Positions 46,261-55,221 of a DNA stretch of 64,000 bases are shown here, in pieces. The translations under genes were made by a program, and so were the position numbers. The stretch lies in contig NZ_CP071130.1 of NCBI RefSeq assembly GCF_017220215.1, forward strand, positions 1,256,837-1,320,836. Direction: 5' to 3'. A model generated the notes under the pieces. That model had not been told where the DNA came from, did not search any database, and worked only from the letters and a program-made list of their open reading frames with translations. Position 1 is the first letter of the stretch; every line of letters starts with the position of its first letter. This DNA is from Caballeronia sp. M1242. GTDB taxonomy: Bacteria; Pseudomonadota; Gammaproteobacteria; Burkholderiales; Burkholderiaceae.

Positions 46261-47388
46261 TTAAGCCTTCTTGTCGCGGCGGTAGAACGCCAGCTTGTCT
46301 TCGTCGATGTGCAAGCCCAGGCCCGGTCCTTCCGGAAGATGCAGGTCGAAGTCACGATACTGCGGACGGGCGGTCACGATGTCATCCTTGAGCAACAGCG
46401 GTCCGAATAGTTCGGTACCCCATGCCAATTGCGGGAGCGCGCTGAAGCCGTGCGCGGATGCAATAGAGCCGATGCTGCCCTCGAGCATCGTCCCGCCATA
46501 GAGCAGCACGCCCGCCGCGTCGGCGATGGCAGCCGTGCGCATCATGCCGTAGATGCCGCCCGACTTCGCGATCTTGAGCGCGAAGACATCGGCGCACGCG
46601 CCTCGCACCAGGTCGAGCGCGTCCTCCGGCCCGGTGACGGCTTCATCGGCCATGATCGGCACGACGAAGCGCGCAGCCAGTCGCGCAAGCGCGCCGCGTT
46701 GCTCGCGAGGCGTGGGCTGCTCGATGAGGTCGATACCCGCAGCCTCGAGCGCTTCGATGCCTAGCGCAGCATCGACTTCGTTCCATGCCTGATTCACGTC
46801 GACAGTGACCTTAGCCCGGTCACCCAGTGCTGCCTTGATTTTCGACACGTGAGCCACGTCATCGCGCACGCTTCGGCGGCCGATCTTCAACTTGAAGACG
46901 TTGTGGCGGCGTTCGGCGAGAAACATCTCCGCTTCTTCAATGTCGCGGTGGGTGTCGCCGCTGGCGAGCGTCCACAGCACCGGAAGCGTCTCGCGGGCCG
47001 AGCCACCGAGAAGCGCTGACACGGGAACACCTAGGCGCTTGCCCTGTGCGTCCAGCAATGCCGTTTCAATGCCTGACTTCGCGAACCGGTTGCCTCGGGC
47101 GACCTTGTTGAGCTTGAGCATGGCGGCGTTGATGTTGGCCGCGTCCTGACCGATCAACGCTGGCGCCAGATAGGTGTCGATGGTCAGCTTGATGCCTTCC
47201 GGAGATTCCTCGCCGTACGAGAGTCCACCGATGGTCGTGGCTTCACCAATGCCCTCGATGCCGTCGCTCGAGCGTAGACGGATGATGACCATGGTCTGTT
47301 GCTGCATGGTCGCCATGGATAGCTGATGCGCGCGAATGGTCGGCAGGTCGACCAGAATCGCTTCGACGGATGTAATGTGGGCGTTCAT
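46261..47388 (-). CDS. catB: Muconate cycloisomerase
   Basis: 375 residues from MNAHITSVEAILVDLPTIR. Enolase superfamily: catalytic lysines in VFKLKIGRR (KxK), metal ligands in VTVDVNQAW, IEQPTPREQ and MADEAVTGPEDAL, and LKIAKSGGIYGMM. Converts cis,cis-muconate to muconolactone. A perfect CatM/BenM-type site lies in the 102-base gap before it, so it has its own inducible promoter even though catR is on the same strand. Confidence 0.95.
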   Translation of the reverse strand: MNAHITSVEAILVDLPTIRAHQLSMATMQQQTMVIIRLRSSDGIEGIGEATTIGGLSYGEESPEGIKLTIDTYLAPALIGQDAANINAAMLKLNKVARGNRFAKSGIETALLDAQGKRLGVPVSALLGGSARETLPVLWTLASGDTHRDIEEAEMFLAERRHNVFKLKIGRRSVRDDVAHVSKIKAALGDRAKVTVDVNQAWNEVDAALGIEALEAAGIDLIEQPTPREQRGALARLAARFVVPIMADEAVTGPEDALDLVRGACADVFALKIAKSGGIYGMMRTAAIADAAGVLLYGGTMLEGSIGSIASAHGFSALPQLAWGTELFGPLLLKDDIVTARPQYRDFDLHLPEGPGLGLHIDEDKLAFYRRDKKA

Positions 47389-47449
47389 ACCTGGAGCGGC
47401 AAAGTGGAGTGGTTGCTCCAGTATTGACCGGCAAAACACCGTGTGTCCA

Positions 47450-47485
47450 ACACCTTGCACGTCTAATGCCATACTCGTCGGGTAT
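47450..47485. promoter_or_regulatory. CatR binding sites at the catB promoter
   Basis: ATAC-N7-GTAT (47471-47485) is an exact match to the CatM/BenM consensus. Twenty-one bases toward catB lies ACAC-N7-GTCT (47450-47464) with two mismatches, the place expected of a weaker activation site. Confidence 0.75.
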
Positions 47486-47490
47486 GACGA

Positions 47491-48414
47491 CTACCGCCCC
47501 CTTTCGACACGCGGGACGTAGGGGATGTGATGCTCTTCGTAAAGGCGATAAATGAGCTCGAGGATCTCGCGCAGGTCCCGGGATTCGTCCATTGCTCGCG
47601 TGCTCATGATGATGGGCGATACAAGCGTCGGGTCGTCGAGTTCCATATAGCTGACATCGTCCCGCTTCAATCCATAGACGCTACTGGGAACCACGGACAC
47701 CCCTTCTCCTGCTGCGACGAGACCCAGGGCAATCTGGAGTTCGCGCACCTCGTAAATGCGCCGAGGCTTGAGGCCGCGCTCGTCGAATGCCGCCAGTACC
47801 TGGTCCGCGTAGCTCGGGCGAGGCGCCTTGGGGAAGATGATCAGGGTCTCGTTGAGCAGGTCACGTAGCGCGATGACAGGTTTCGCGGTCGACAGCGGAT
47901 GCCCGAAAGGGAGTGCGGCAATCAACTTCTCTTCCCGCAGCACGACCCGGCGGATGTTCGCATCTTCGTTCCTGATGCGGCCGAATCCGACGTCGATCCG
48001 TCCTTCCTTGAGCGCACGGAGCTGATCCATCGTCGACATCTCGTGAAGACTCAGTTCTACAGTCGGGTTCTCGTCGCGAAAGCGCCGGATGATTTTCGGA
48101 AGCAAGCCATAGAGCGTCGAACCGACGAAACCGACGGAAAGACTGCGCTCGATGTTGCCCACCCGCCTCGTCATCGATTCGAGTTCGGCCGTTTGAGCCA
48201 GCAACTGCGACGCGTGGCTGTAGAAGAATTTCCCCGTCTCGGTGAGCTTCAATGGCCGCGAGTTGCGCTCCAGAAGCTGAACGCCAAGCGTCTCTTCGAG
48301 CTGCTGTATTTGGCGGCTCAACGGAGGCTGCGCGATATTCAATCGCTGAGCGGCGCGTGTGAAGTTTTTCTCTTCCGCGACGGCGACGAAATACCGCAAA
48401 TGTCGCATCTCCAT
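47491..48414 (-). CDS. catR: LysR-family activator CatR (CatM/BenM-like)
   Basis: 307 residues. The N-terminal HTH MEMRHLRYFVAVAEEKNFTRAAQRLNIAQPPLSRQIQQLEETLGVQLLER is the CatR/BenM signature, and the effector domain contains VGFVGSTLYGLLPKIIRRFRDENP and LREEKLIAALPFGHPLS. These regulators respond to cis,cis-muconate, and BenM also to benzoate. Divergent from catA and upstream of catB, with matching binding sites on both sides. Confidence 0.93.
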   Translation of the reverse strand: MEMRHLRYFVAVAEEKNFTRAAQRLNIAQPPLSRQIQQLEETLGVQLLERNSRPLKLTETGKFFYSHASQLLAQTAELESMTRRVGNIERSLSVGFVGSTLYGLLPKIIRRFRDENPTVELSLHEMSTMDQLRALKEGRIDVGFGRIRNEDANIRRVVLREEKLIAALPFGHPLSTAKPVIALRDLLNETLIIFPKAPRPSYADQVLAAFDERGLKPRRIYEVRELQIALGLVAAGEGVSVVPSSVYGLKRDDVSYMELDDPTLVSPIIMSTRAMDESRDLREILELIYRLYEEHHIPYVPRVERGR

Positions 48415-48418
48415 CTCT

Positions 48419-48454
48419 ATACCTCCCAGATATAGCCCGATACTAAAACAGTGT
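48419..48454. promoter_or_regulatory. CatR/BenM tandem sites between catR and catA
   Basis: ATAC-N7-ATAT (48419-48433) and ATAC-N7-GTGT (48440-48454) each differ from ATAC-N7-GTAT by one base and are 21 bases apart, as in recognition and activation subsites of LysR promoters. Confidence 0.7.
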
Positions 48455-48586
48455 TGGACCGAGGGGTAATCTGTCCACTATCCTGCATTCACACGCTATT
48501 CCGACGGCCAATTATACCTTCTAAACATAGAAGGCCAGGCGAAAGGCGAGGGTTAACCCGACTGATAGAGAGATTCAGGAGCAGAC

Positions 48587-49522
48587 ATGAGCGTCAAAGT
48601 GTTCGACACCCCGGAAGTACGAGACCTGCTGAAAGCCGCCGCGAACCTGGGCCGTGACGATGGCAATGCGCGCGCCAAGCAAATCGTCCATCGCCTGCTG
48701 AGCGACCTGTTTAAGGCCATCGACGACCTCGACATGACGCCCGACGAAATCTGGGCCGGCGTCAACTATTTCAATAAGCTCGGTCAAGACGGCGAGGCCG
48801 CCCTGTTGGCCGCTGGCCTGGGTCTCGAAAAGTATCTGGATATCCGCATGGATGCGGAAGACCGCGAAGCCGACATTCACGGCGGGACGCCGCGCACTAT
48901 CGAAGGGCCGCTGTACGTTGCTGGCGCTCCTGTGCGCGATAGCGTCTCGAAGATCGACATCAACGCGGATGAAGACGCGGGTCCGCTGGTTATCCGAGGC
49001 ACGGTGACCGGACCGGATGGGAAGCCTGTGGCGGACGCAGTTGTCGAGTGCTGGCACGCGAACTCCAAGGGCTTTTACTCGCACTTCGACCCGACGGGCG
49101 CGCAGGACGACTTCAATCTTCGCGGCGCGGTAAGAACCGGCGCTGACGGCAAGTATGAATTCCGTACGCTCATGCCTGTGGGCTACGGCTGCCCGCCTAA
49201 CGGCGCGACGCAGCAGTTGCTCAACGCCATTGCCCGTCATGGTAATCGCCCGGCGCATGTGCACTTCTTCGTGACCAGCGACAACACACGCAAGCTCACG
49301 ACGCAAATCAACATCGAAGGCGACCCGCTGATTTGGGATGACTTCGCTTACGCAACGCGCGAAGAGCTCGTGCCGCACGTAGTCGACAAAACCGGCGGCC
49401 TCGCGCTCGGTCTCAAGAACGACGCATACAAGGAAATCGAGTTCAACTTCACGTTGACTCCGCTCGTGCAAGGCAAGGACAACCAACTGGTGAATCGTCC
49501 GCGCGTCGCCGTCACAGCGTAA
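48587..49522 (+). CDS. catA: Catechol 1,2-dioxygenase
   Basis: 311 residues, normal for intradiol enzymes. An N-terminal helical dimerisation/lipid-binding domain precedes the catalytic domain: IEGPLYVAGAP with the first Tyr ligand, YEFRTLMPVGYGCPPNG with the second, and RPAHVHFF with the two His ligands of Fe(III). Cleaves catechol to cis,cis-muconate. It leads catA-benABCD-ridA. RBS AGGAG is clear. Confidence 0.96.
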   Translation: MSVKVFDTPEVRDLLKAAANLGRDDGNARAKQIVHRLLSDLFKAIDDLDMTPDEIWAGVNYFNKLGQDGEAALLAAGLGLEKYLDIRMDAEDREADIHGGTPRTIEGPLYVAGAPVRDSVSKIDINADEDAGPLVIRGTVTGPDGKPVADAVVECWHANSKGFYSHFDPTGAQDDFNLRGAVRTGADGKYEFRTLMPVGYGCPPNGATQQLLNAIARHGNRPAHVHFFVTSDNTRKLTTQINIEGDPLIWDDFAYATREELVPHVVDKTGGLALGLKNDAYKEIEFNFTLTPLVQGKDNQLVNRPRVAVTA

Positions 49523-49583
49523 CTGCTCGTTGGCGGCCGCCCTCAGGCCGCCACCTCTGCGCACTACCCATCTGAACCGATAC

Positions 49584-49608
49584 TGCGGGCTTCAACGAGA
49601 AGCCCGCA
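49584..49608 (+). promoter_or_regulatory. Stem-loop abutting the benA ribosome site
   Basis: Perfect 10-bp stem TGCGGGCTTC/GAAGCCCGCA with loop AACGA ends directly at GGGAG, the benA Shine-Dalgarno. There is no T run, so this is not an ordinary terminator. It could modulate benA translation or protect a processed 5' end. Confidence 0.5.
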
Positions 49609-49620
49609 GGGAGACGACTC

Positions 49621-50979
49621 ATGTCTGCAACTATCGATAAAGCGCGACAACTGGACGATTTGCTCAGCAATGCTGTTCAGGACGATAACGAAAATGGTGT
49701 CTTCCGTTGCCGCCGCGACATTTTCACGAATCCCGACCTGTATGAACTCGAGATGAAGCACATCTTCGAGAGCAACTGGGTCTATCTCGCGCACGAAAGC
49801 CAGATCCCGAACAACAACGACTACTACACCACGTATATCGGTCGTCAGCCGATTGTCATCACTCGGGACAAAGCCGGCGAATTGCACGCGGTCATCAATG
49901 CGTGCGCGCATAAGGGCGCGATGCTCTGCCGTCGCAAACACGGCAACAAGGGCAGCTTCACGTGCCCGTTCCACGGCTGGACGTTCTCGAACGCCGGCAA
50001 GCTGCTGAAGGTGAAGGACGAGAAGACGACCGAATATCCCGTGCAATTCAACAAGCAAGGCTCGCACGACCTGAAGAAAGTCGCGCGCTTCCAAAACTAC
50101 CGGGGCTTCCTGTTCGGCAGCCTCAGCGAAGACGTCTTGCCGCTCGAAGACTATCTCGGCGAGACCAAGGTCATCATCGACCAAATCGTCGAACAGGCGA
50201 CGGACGGACTCGAAGTGTTGCGTGGCAACTCGTCATACATCTACGAGGGCAACTGGAAGTTGCAGATGGAAAACGGCTGCGACGGCTATCACGTCAGCAC
50301 CGTTCACTGGAACTACGCCGCGACCATGGGTCGGCGCAAGGTCGAGGGCACGAAAGCGGTCGATGCGAACAGCTGGAGCAAATCTGTCGCTGGCGTTTAT
50401 GGCTTCGAACACGGCCATATTCTCTTGTGGACCAGAACGATGAACCCAGAGGTCCGTCCGGTCTATCAACATCGCGACGAAATCGCAGCACGCGTGGGCG
50501 AAGAGAAGGCTAACTACATCGTCAATCAAACGCGCAATCTTTGCCTGTATCCGAACGTGTTCCTGATGGACCAGTTCAGCACACAGATTCGCGTGGTCCG
50601 TCCGATCAGCGTCGACAAGACAGAGGTCAGCATTTTCTGCTTCGCGCCGAAGGGAGAAAGCGCAGAAAACCGCGCCGTTCGCATCCGTCAATACGAAGAC
50701 TTCTTCAACGTTTCGGGCATGGGCACGAGCGACGATCTGGAAGAGTTTCGTGCTTGCCAGGCCGGTTACGGTCCCACCACGTCCATGTGGAATGACATGT
50801 CGCGCGGTGCGCCGCTGTGGGTCCACGGACCCGATGAGAACGCAAAGGGTATGGGCCTGAATCCGCTCATCTCGGGTGAGCGCAGCGAAGACGAAGGTCT
50901 GTTTGTCGTGCAACACGAGTACTGGGCAAAGGTCATGCGGCAAGCACTTCAAAAGGAACAGGCGGAGGCAACGGTATGA
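49621..50979 (+). CDS. benA: Benzoate 1,2-dioxygenase large (alpha) subunit
   Basis: 452 residues. Rieske 2Fe-2S ligands are C95-x-H97 and C115-x2-H118. The mononuclear iron site lies in [16 protein letters not shown]. Sequence type is that of BenA/XylX. With BenB it forms the oxygenase that makes the cis-diol of benzoate, with electrons from BenC. Its stop overlaps benB (ATGA). Downstream of catA by 98 bases, so the two may be cotranscribed. Confidence 0.96.
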   Translation: MSATIDKARQLDDLLSNAVQDDNENGVFRCRRDIFTNPDLYELEMKHIFESNWVYLAHESQIPNNNDYYTTYIGRQPIVITRDKAGELHAVINACAHKGAMLCRRKHGNKGSFTCPFHGWTFSNAGKLLKVKDEKTTEYPVQFNKQGSHDLKKVARFQNYRGFLFGSLSEDVLPLEDYLGETKVIIDQIVEQATDGLEVLRGNSSYIYEGNWKLQMENGCDGYHVSTVHWNYAATMGRRKVEGTKAVDANSWSKSVAGVYGFEHGHILLWTRTMNPEVRPVYQHRDEIAARVGEEKANYIVNQTRNLCLYPNVFLMDQFSTQIRVVRPISVDKTEVSIFCFAPKGESAENRAVRIRQYEDFFNVSGMGTSDDLEEFRACQAGYGPTTSMWNDMSRGAPLWVHGPDENAKGMGLNPLISGERSEDEGLFVVQHEYWAKVMRQALQKEQAEATV

Positions 50980-51464
50980 GCTTCGAGTACCAGAAAATCT
51001 GCAATGCGCTCTATCAAGAGGCGCGTTTCCTGGATGACCGGCAGTGGGACGAGTGGCTCGACTGCTATACCGAGGACGTGACGTACTGGATGCCGGCCTG
51101 GGACGACGACGACAAACTCACCGAGGACCCGCAGAGCCAGATTTCGCTCATGTATTACCCGGACCGTGGTGGTTTAGAAGACCGCGTCTTCCGCATCAAA
51201 ACCGAGCGAAGCGGCGCGTCCATGCCGGAACCGCGCACGAGCCACAACGTGACGAATGTGGAAGTGCTGGCCGAACGCGACAACGAAGTCGACGTCCGAT
51301 ACAACTTCAACACGCTCAACCATCGATACAAGATCACCGACCAGTTCTTCGGCACCATCTACGTCACGTTTCGGAAAGTCGACGACCGTCTGCTGATCTC
51401 CCGCAAGAAGATTGCGTTGAAGAACGACTACATCCGGCAAGTGCTCGACGTCTACCACGTCTGA
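50976..51464 (+). CDS. benB: Benzoate 1,2-dioxygenase small (beta) subunit
   Basis: 162 residues of the ring-hydroxylating beta family (cone fold): [55 protein letters not shown] and [21 protein letters not shown]. Structural partner of BenA in the alpha3-beta3 hexamer. Translationally coupled to benA. Confidence 0.96.
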   Translation: MSFEYQKICNALYQEARFLDDRQWDEWLDCYTEDVTYWMPAWDDDDKLTEDPQSQISLMYYPDRGGLEDRVFRIKTERSGASMPEPRTSHNVTNVEVLAERDNEVDVRYNFNTLNHRYKITDQFFGTIYVTFRKVDDRLLISRKKIALKNDYIRQVLDVYHV

Positions 51465-51500
51465 GTGTGCTGCCGGTAGAGAAATGAAGTAGGAGGCAAC

Positions 51501-52523
51501 ATGTCCAGCTACAACATCGCACTGAACTTTGAAGACGGAGTGACTCGCTTCGTCGAATGTAAAGCCGGCGAGAAGGTCCTCGATGCCGCGTTTCGCGCCA
51601 AAATAAATCTGCCGATGGATTGCTCCGATGGCGTATGCGGCACCTGTAAGTGCCGCGCCGAGAGCGGCAGTTACGACCTCGGTGATGACTACATCGAGGA
51701 CGCGCTGACCGACGACGAAAAGGACAGCGGTCTCGTGCTCACCTGCCAGATGGTGCCGCAGAGCGATTGCGTCATTGCGGTCCCGGCATCGTCGACCTCG
51801 TGCAAAACGGAACATAACAAGTTCTCCGCGACGGTCACGAAGGTAGAGCAGCACAACGACGCAGCCGTTGTACTCGAGCTTGACGTGGACGGCGTTCCGC
51901 CCGTTTTCCTGGCCGGTCAGTACGTCAATATTGACGTGCCGGGAACCGGTCAGCATCGCTCGTACTCGTTCTTATCGACGCCAGGCGCATCAAAAATCAG
52001 CTTCTTGATTAAGAAGATCCCGGGTGGCGTGATGAGCACCTGGCTCGAATCTGCTCAGCCGGGGAACACGGTGCAGATGACCGGACCGATGGGAGTTTTC
52101 TATCTGCGCGCTGTCGAGCGACCGCTGCTATTCCTGGCGGGCGGAACAGGACTCGCCCCTTTCCTGTCGATGCTCGAAGTACTCGTTCGCGCGAACTCGC
52201 AGCAGAAGGTACACCTCATCTACGGTGTAACGCGAGACCTGGACCTGGTGCTGGTGCAGGCGATCCAGGCGTACACGGAGAAGCTTGCGAACTTCACTTT
52301 CAGTACTGTCGTTGCGGATCCGGAATCCAGCCATCCACGCAAAGGCTGGGTGACCCAGCATGTGCCCGCTGAATGTCTGAACGACGGAGATATCGACGTT
52401 TATCTTTGCGGCCCTCCGCCGATGGTCGACGCCGTACGCAAGTACTTCGACGACAGTGGCGTGAAGCCGAATAGCTTCCACTACGAAAAGTTCACGCCTA
52501 ACGTTGCGCCGGTGATGTCATGA
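51501..52523 (+). CDS. benC: Benzoate dioxygenase reductase
   Basis: 340 residues. An N-terminal plant-type ferredoxin (CSDGVCGTCKCRAESG, last Cys in LVLTCQ) is fused to FAD/NAD-binding reductase domains (RSYSFLSTPG, LFLAGGTGLAPFLSMLEVL, VYLCGPPPMVDAVRKYF). Transfers electrons from NADH to the BenAB Rieske centre. The stop overlaps benD (ATGA). Confidence 0.96.
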   Translation: MSSYNIALNFEDGVTRFVECKAGEKVLDAAFRAKINLPMDCSDGVCGTCKCRAESGSYDLGDDYIEDALTDDEKDSGLVLTCQMVPQSDCVIAVPASSTSCKTEHNKFSATVTKVEQHNDAAVVLELDVDGVPPVFLAGQYVNIDVPGTGQHRSYSFLSTPGASKISFLIKKIPGGVMSTWLESAQPGNTVQMTGPMGVFYLRAVERPLLFLAGGTGLAPFLSMLEVLVRANSQQKVHLIYGVTRDLDLVLVQAIQAYTEKLANFTFSTVVADPESSHPRKGWVTQHVPAECLNDGDIDVYLCGPPPMVDAVRKYFDDSGVKPNSFHYEKFTPNVAPVMS

Positions 52524-53296
52524 ACGAGCGCAGGTTCGAAGGAAAAGTGATGGTCGTCACGGGAGCCGCGCAGGGAATCGGTCGTGGCGTGGCGCTGCGT
52601 GCGGCTGCGGAAGGCGCGAAAGTGGTGTTCGTCGACCGCGCCGACTTCGTCTCCGAGGTCGCAGCCGAGGCGACCGGCGCGGATACCGCCGGCTTCGTCG
52701 CGGACTTGGAAACTTACGAAGGCGCGGCCGCTGCCATCGACTTTGCCGTGCGGAAGTTCGGTCGGGTCGACATTCTGGTCAACGGAGTGGGTGGTGCGAT
52801 TCGCATGCGGCCGTTCGCCGAATTCGAGCCGGCACAGATCGATGCCGAGATTCGCCGCTCGCTGATGCCCACTTTGTATGCGTGTCACGCCGTGCTGCCG
52901 CACATGCTAGCGCAAGGTGGCGGAACGATTGTGAATGTCTCGTCGAACGCCACGCGCGGGATCCGCCGCGTGCCGTATTCCGCCGCCAAGGGCGGAGTGA
53001 ATGCGATGACTCAGTCGCTCGCGATGGAGTACGGCGAGCACAACATCCGTGTCGTCGCTGCGGCGCCCGGTGGAACGCAAGCGCCTCCGCGACGCGTGCC
53101 CCGCAATCTTGCCGGCGACAGCGAGCAAGAGAAGACGTGGATGGCCGAAGCGGTGAAGCAGGTCACTGAGTCGACGTTCTTTAAGCGTTACGGAACGCTC
53201 GAGGAGCAGATTGCGCCCATTCTGTTCCTTGCCTCGGACGAGGCAGGTTACATCACAGGTGCCGTGTTGCCGGTTGCTGGTGGAGACAACGGCTAA
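52520..53296 (+). CDS. benD: Benzoate cis-diol dehydrogenase
   Basis: 258-residue SDR: TGAAQGIGRGVALRAA, NGVGGAI, catalytic Ser in NVSSNATRGI and YSAAK. QAPPRRVPRNLAGDSEQEKTWM is typical of BenD/XylL. Oxidises 1,2-dihydroxycyclohexadiene carboxylate to catechol with loss of CO2. Completes benABCD; catechol then feeds catA upstream. Confidence 0.95.
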   Translation: MNERRFEGKVMVVTGAAQGIGRGVALRAAAEGAKVVFVDRADFVSEVAAEATGADTAGFVADLETYEGAAAAIDFAVRKFGRVDILVNGVGGAIRMRPFAEFEPAQIDAEIRRSLMPTLYACHAVLPHMLAQGGGTIVNVSSNATRGIRRVPYSAAKGGVNAMTQSLAMEYGEHNIRVVAAAPGGTQAPPRRVPRNLAGDSEQEKTWMAEAVKQVTESTFFKRYGTLEEQIAPILFLASDEAGYITGAVLPVAGGDNG

Positions 53297-53331
53297 AGCC
53301 GCGAATGAATAACGATATCGGAGACGCCTCG

Positions 53332-53730
53332 ATGAGTGAACGCAAAGCCATTGTCCCCGCTGGGATGGAAGCGGTGTACGAGAAGATTCGCTACGCGCCT
53401 GCTGTGAAGGTCGCGAACACGGTCTATGTCTCAGGCCAAATTGGCCGGGATGCCAGCATGAAGCTGGTGGCAGAACGCGAAGCGCAGATTGTGCAAGCGT
53501 TCGAGAACTTGAAGGCAGTGCTCGAAGCTGCCGGCGGCACGCTTGCCGACATCGTCGATGTCACCACGTTTCACACGGACATGCGCGACCTTCCGTTGTT
53601 CATGGAAGTGCGTGACCGGTATCTCAACACGCATCCCTTGCCTGCATGGACCGCTGTGGGCGCACACATGCTGGGTGGCGCCGCCGGATACGTCATCGAA
53701 ATCAAGGCTATTGCCGTGTTGGCTGATTGA
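53332..53730 (+). CDS. RidA/YjgF-family protein in the ben operon
   Basis: 132 residues from MSERKAIVPAGMEAVYEK with GGAG upstream. Fold markers YVSGQIG, QIVQAFENLKAVLEAAGG and VIEIKAIAVL are present. The segment that normally reads A/V-R-L-P, giving the catalytic Arg of RidA imine deaminases, is AHMLG here, so that activity may be lacking. Its place after benD suggests a role in benzoate catabolism, not established. No benK/benE transporter follows. Confidence 0.85.
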   Translation: MSERKAIVPAGMEAVYEKIRYAPAVKVANTVYVSGQIGRDASMKLVAEREAQIVQAFENLKAVLEAAGGTLADIVDVTTFHTDMRDLPLFMEVRDRYLNTHPLPAWTAVGAHMLGGAAGYVIEIKAIAVLAD

Positions 53731-54189
53731 ACGTTTACCGCACGAATCTCAAGACGGAGCCGGTCTCTTGCTGCGGGTCGGAGGGGATATCGCAAAGGGA
53801 AAGAGTCGACTACGGACAAAAGGCTTCGGCTTATAGAACCGGAGACCGCGCGAATTCTTCCGCATTAGAAGACTTAGAGTCCGTCGGGTCGTGCTTGTTC
53901 GTCGACACTCTGCTTACTCGATGCGATCGACAAGTCCGACTATCGACAAAGCTCGAGCGTTATAAGTGCGGTCGATCGCTGGTAGCTCGGCATGCGACCC
54001 CTTGCAGTTTTCGAGCTGTTGAAGCATAGACGCGATTCCTCATCCGTTGAGCAAAGGTGACCAGCTCGGAGCGTCGCGCAACCGCCGCGTTTCGAAGAAC
54101 GCGCCAGCGGTGACGCAATCCCGCAAAACAAAGTGAATCGCGACCTCCGAGTCGAGGAGCATAGGTGCTATTTAAGGTCGCTAGCATGC

Positions 54190-54208
54190 GGTCCCGGAAA
54201 TGCTCACC
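54190..54208 (-). repeat. Dispersed 19-base repeat copy, reverse orientation
   Basis: On the minus strand it reads GGTGAGCATTTCCGGGACC, one change from consensus. Confidence 0.82.
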
Positions 54209-54283
54209 TACGCAATGTTCGGAGGTCTAAATTGTTCTGCGCGAGAGCCGAGCACACGGTGGGACCGAGCCATACGATCGAAA

Positions 54284-54302
54284 GGTGAGCATATGCGGGA
54301 GC
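54284..54302 (+). repeat. Dispersed 19-base repeat copy
   Basis: GGTGAGCATATGCGGGAGC; AT replaces TT, as in several copies of the main cluster. It faces the copy at 54190. Confidence 0.82.
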
Positions 54303-54537
54303 CGAACTGCAGTCTTCGCGCGCCGCGCCAACACGCTGACGTAAGGCCGGCGCGGTATGTCGATAGCAAGCGGTGCGATCCACCGCTTCTTGATTGACGT
54401 TCGACTAGTAAGAAGCCGGAGTTTTGCGGCTGTTTCTTTGAGGCGGGAACGACTGTCTGCGCTCACCGAGATGGTCGATGCTGTTCAAACAACGCCTCTC
54501 CAAACTTGCTCGGAACTTGGATGTCATCCGACACGTA

Positions 54538-55065
54538 TCAGAACTTCACTCGAAGCTGAAACCCGATAGTGAACGGCAGGTCGCTGGACGGAATCGGCGG
54601 GATCAGAATGAAGTTCGCGCCGACGCGCTTATAGTCCACCATCACCAGCGGCGCGGCCACGGGGCCGATCATGTGATCGTGTCCGATGCCCCAGCGGCCG
54701 TAGTCATAGCCGGAAATCAGGCCGCCCATTGCCGCAAGCCGCACAAAGCCCCAATGGAGGAATTCGGGCGCCCAGACGCCGCCGCCATAAAACGACGGTT
54801 TCGACAGCGAGTTACGAAAATAGCCGCCCGTTACGGCCCACTGCGGCGCGAGCCAGCACTCCGCGCCAATTCCCGGATTGAATTGCTCGAAGTGCTTGTC
54901 CGGGTGAAAGTGGTGAGAGCCGACCATTGCGTCGATCCAGAGCCCGTCGTCACACCATGCCGCGTTCGCAGGCGGCGCCCACGCGAACGCGGCTGACACC
55001 ATCAGCAGCGCGACAATGAACCAGCGAGAACGGAGCGGGTAAAGGCGGTGCCGCAAGGAGCGCAT
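54538..55065 (-). CDS. Outer-membrane beta-barrel-like hypothetical protein
   Basis: 175 residues with a long signal region (FIVALLMVSAAFAWAPPANA) and a mature part of alternating aromatic and small residues ending in Phe (GFQLRVKF), as expected of an outer-membrane barrel. GSHHFHPDKHFEQFNPGIGAECWL resembles the NPGIG segment of PagP-like or phage-related barrel proteins, but this is a weak likeness. Function unassigned. The Arg-rich N-terminus suggests the true start may be slightly downstream. Confidence 0.72.
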   Translation of the reverse strand: MRSLRHRLYPLRSRWFIVALLMVSAAFAWAPPANAAWCDDGLWIDAMVGSHHFHPDKHFEQFNPGIGAECWLAPQWAVTGGYFRNSLSKPSFYGGGVWAPEFLHWGFVRLAAMGGLISGYDYGRWGIGHDHMIGPVAAPLVMVDYKRVGANFILIPPIPSSDLPFTIGFQLRVKF

Positions 55066-55221
55066 GTTTTATCCGCCATCGCGCGTGGCCATGGCGCCTT
55101 TTTGAGATGAGAATCGACGCGAACTCTACATGAATCGCGTGATTTTCGTGTGCGCGGACGAAATCGGCGTGGCGGCCGTTGTATTTCTGATTGCAAATGA
55201 CGGTCTTACGGGAGTGAGTTC

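Larger units (their letters stand above)
53731..54537. other. 807-base intergenic region with two oppositely oriented repeats
   Basis: Base composition is more AT-rich than the surrounding genes. No reading frame of quality; repeat copies at 54190 (minus) and 54284 (plus). It could contain gene remnants, but I recognise none. Confidence 0.5.

Noticed and set aside
54040..54060. Further repeat copy GGTGACCAGCTCGGAGC
   Set aside because: It needs internal deletions to align with the consensus, so chance is likely.
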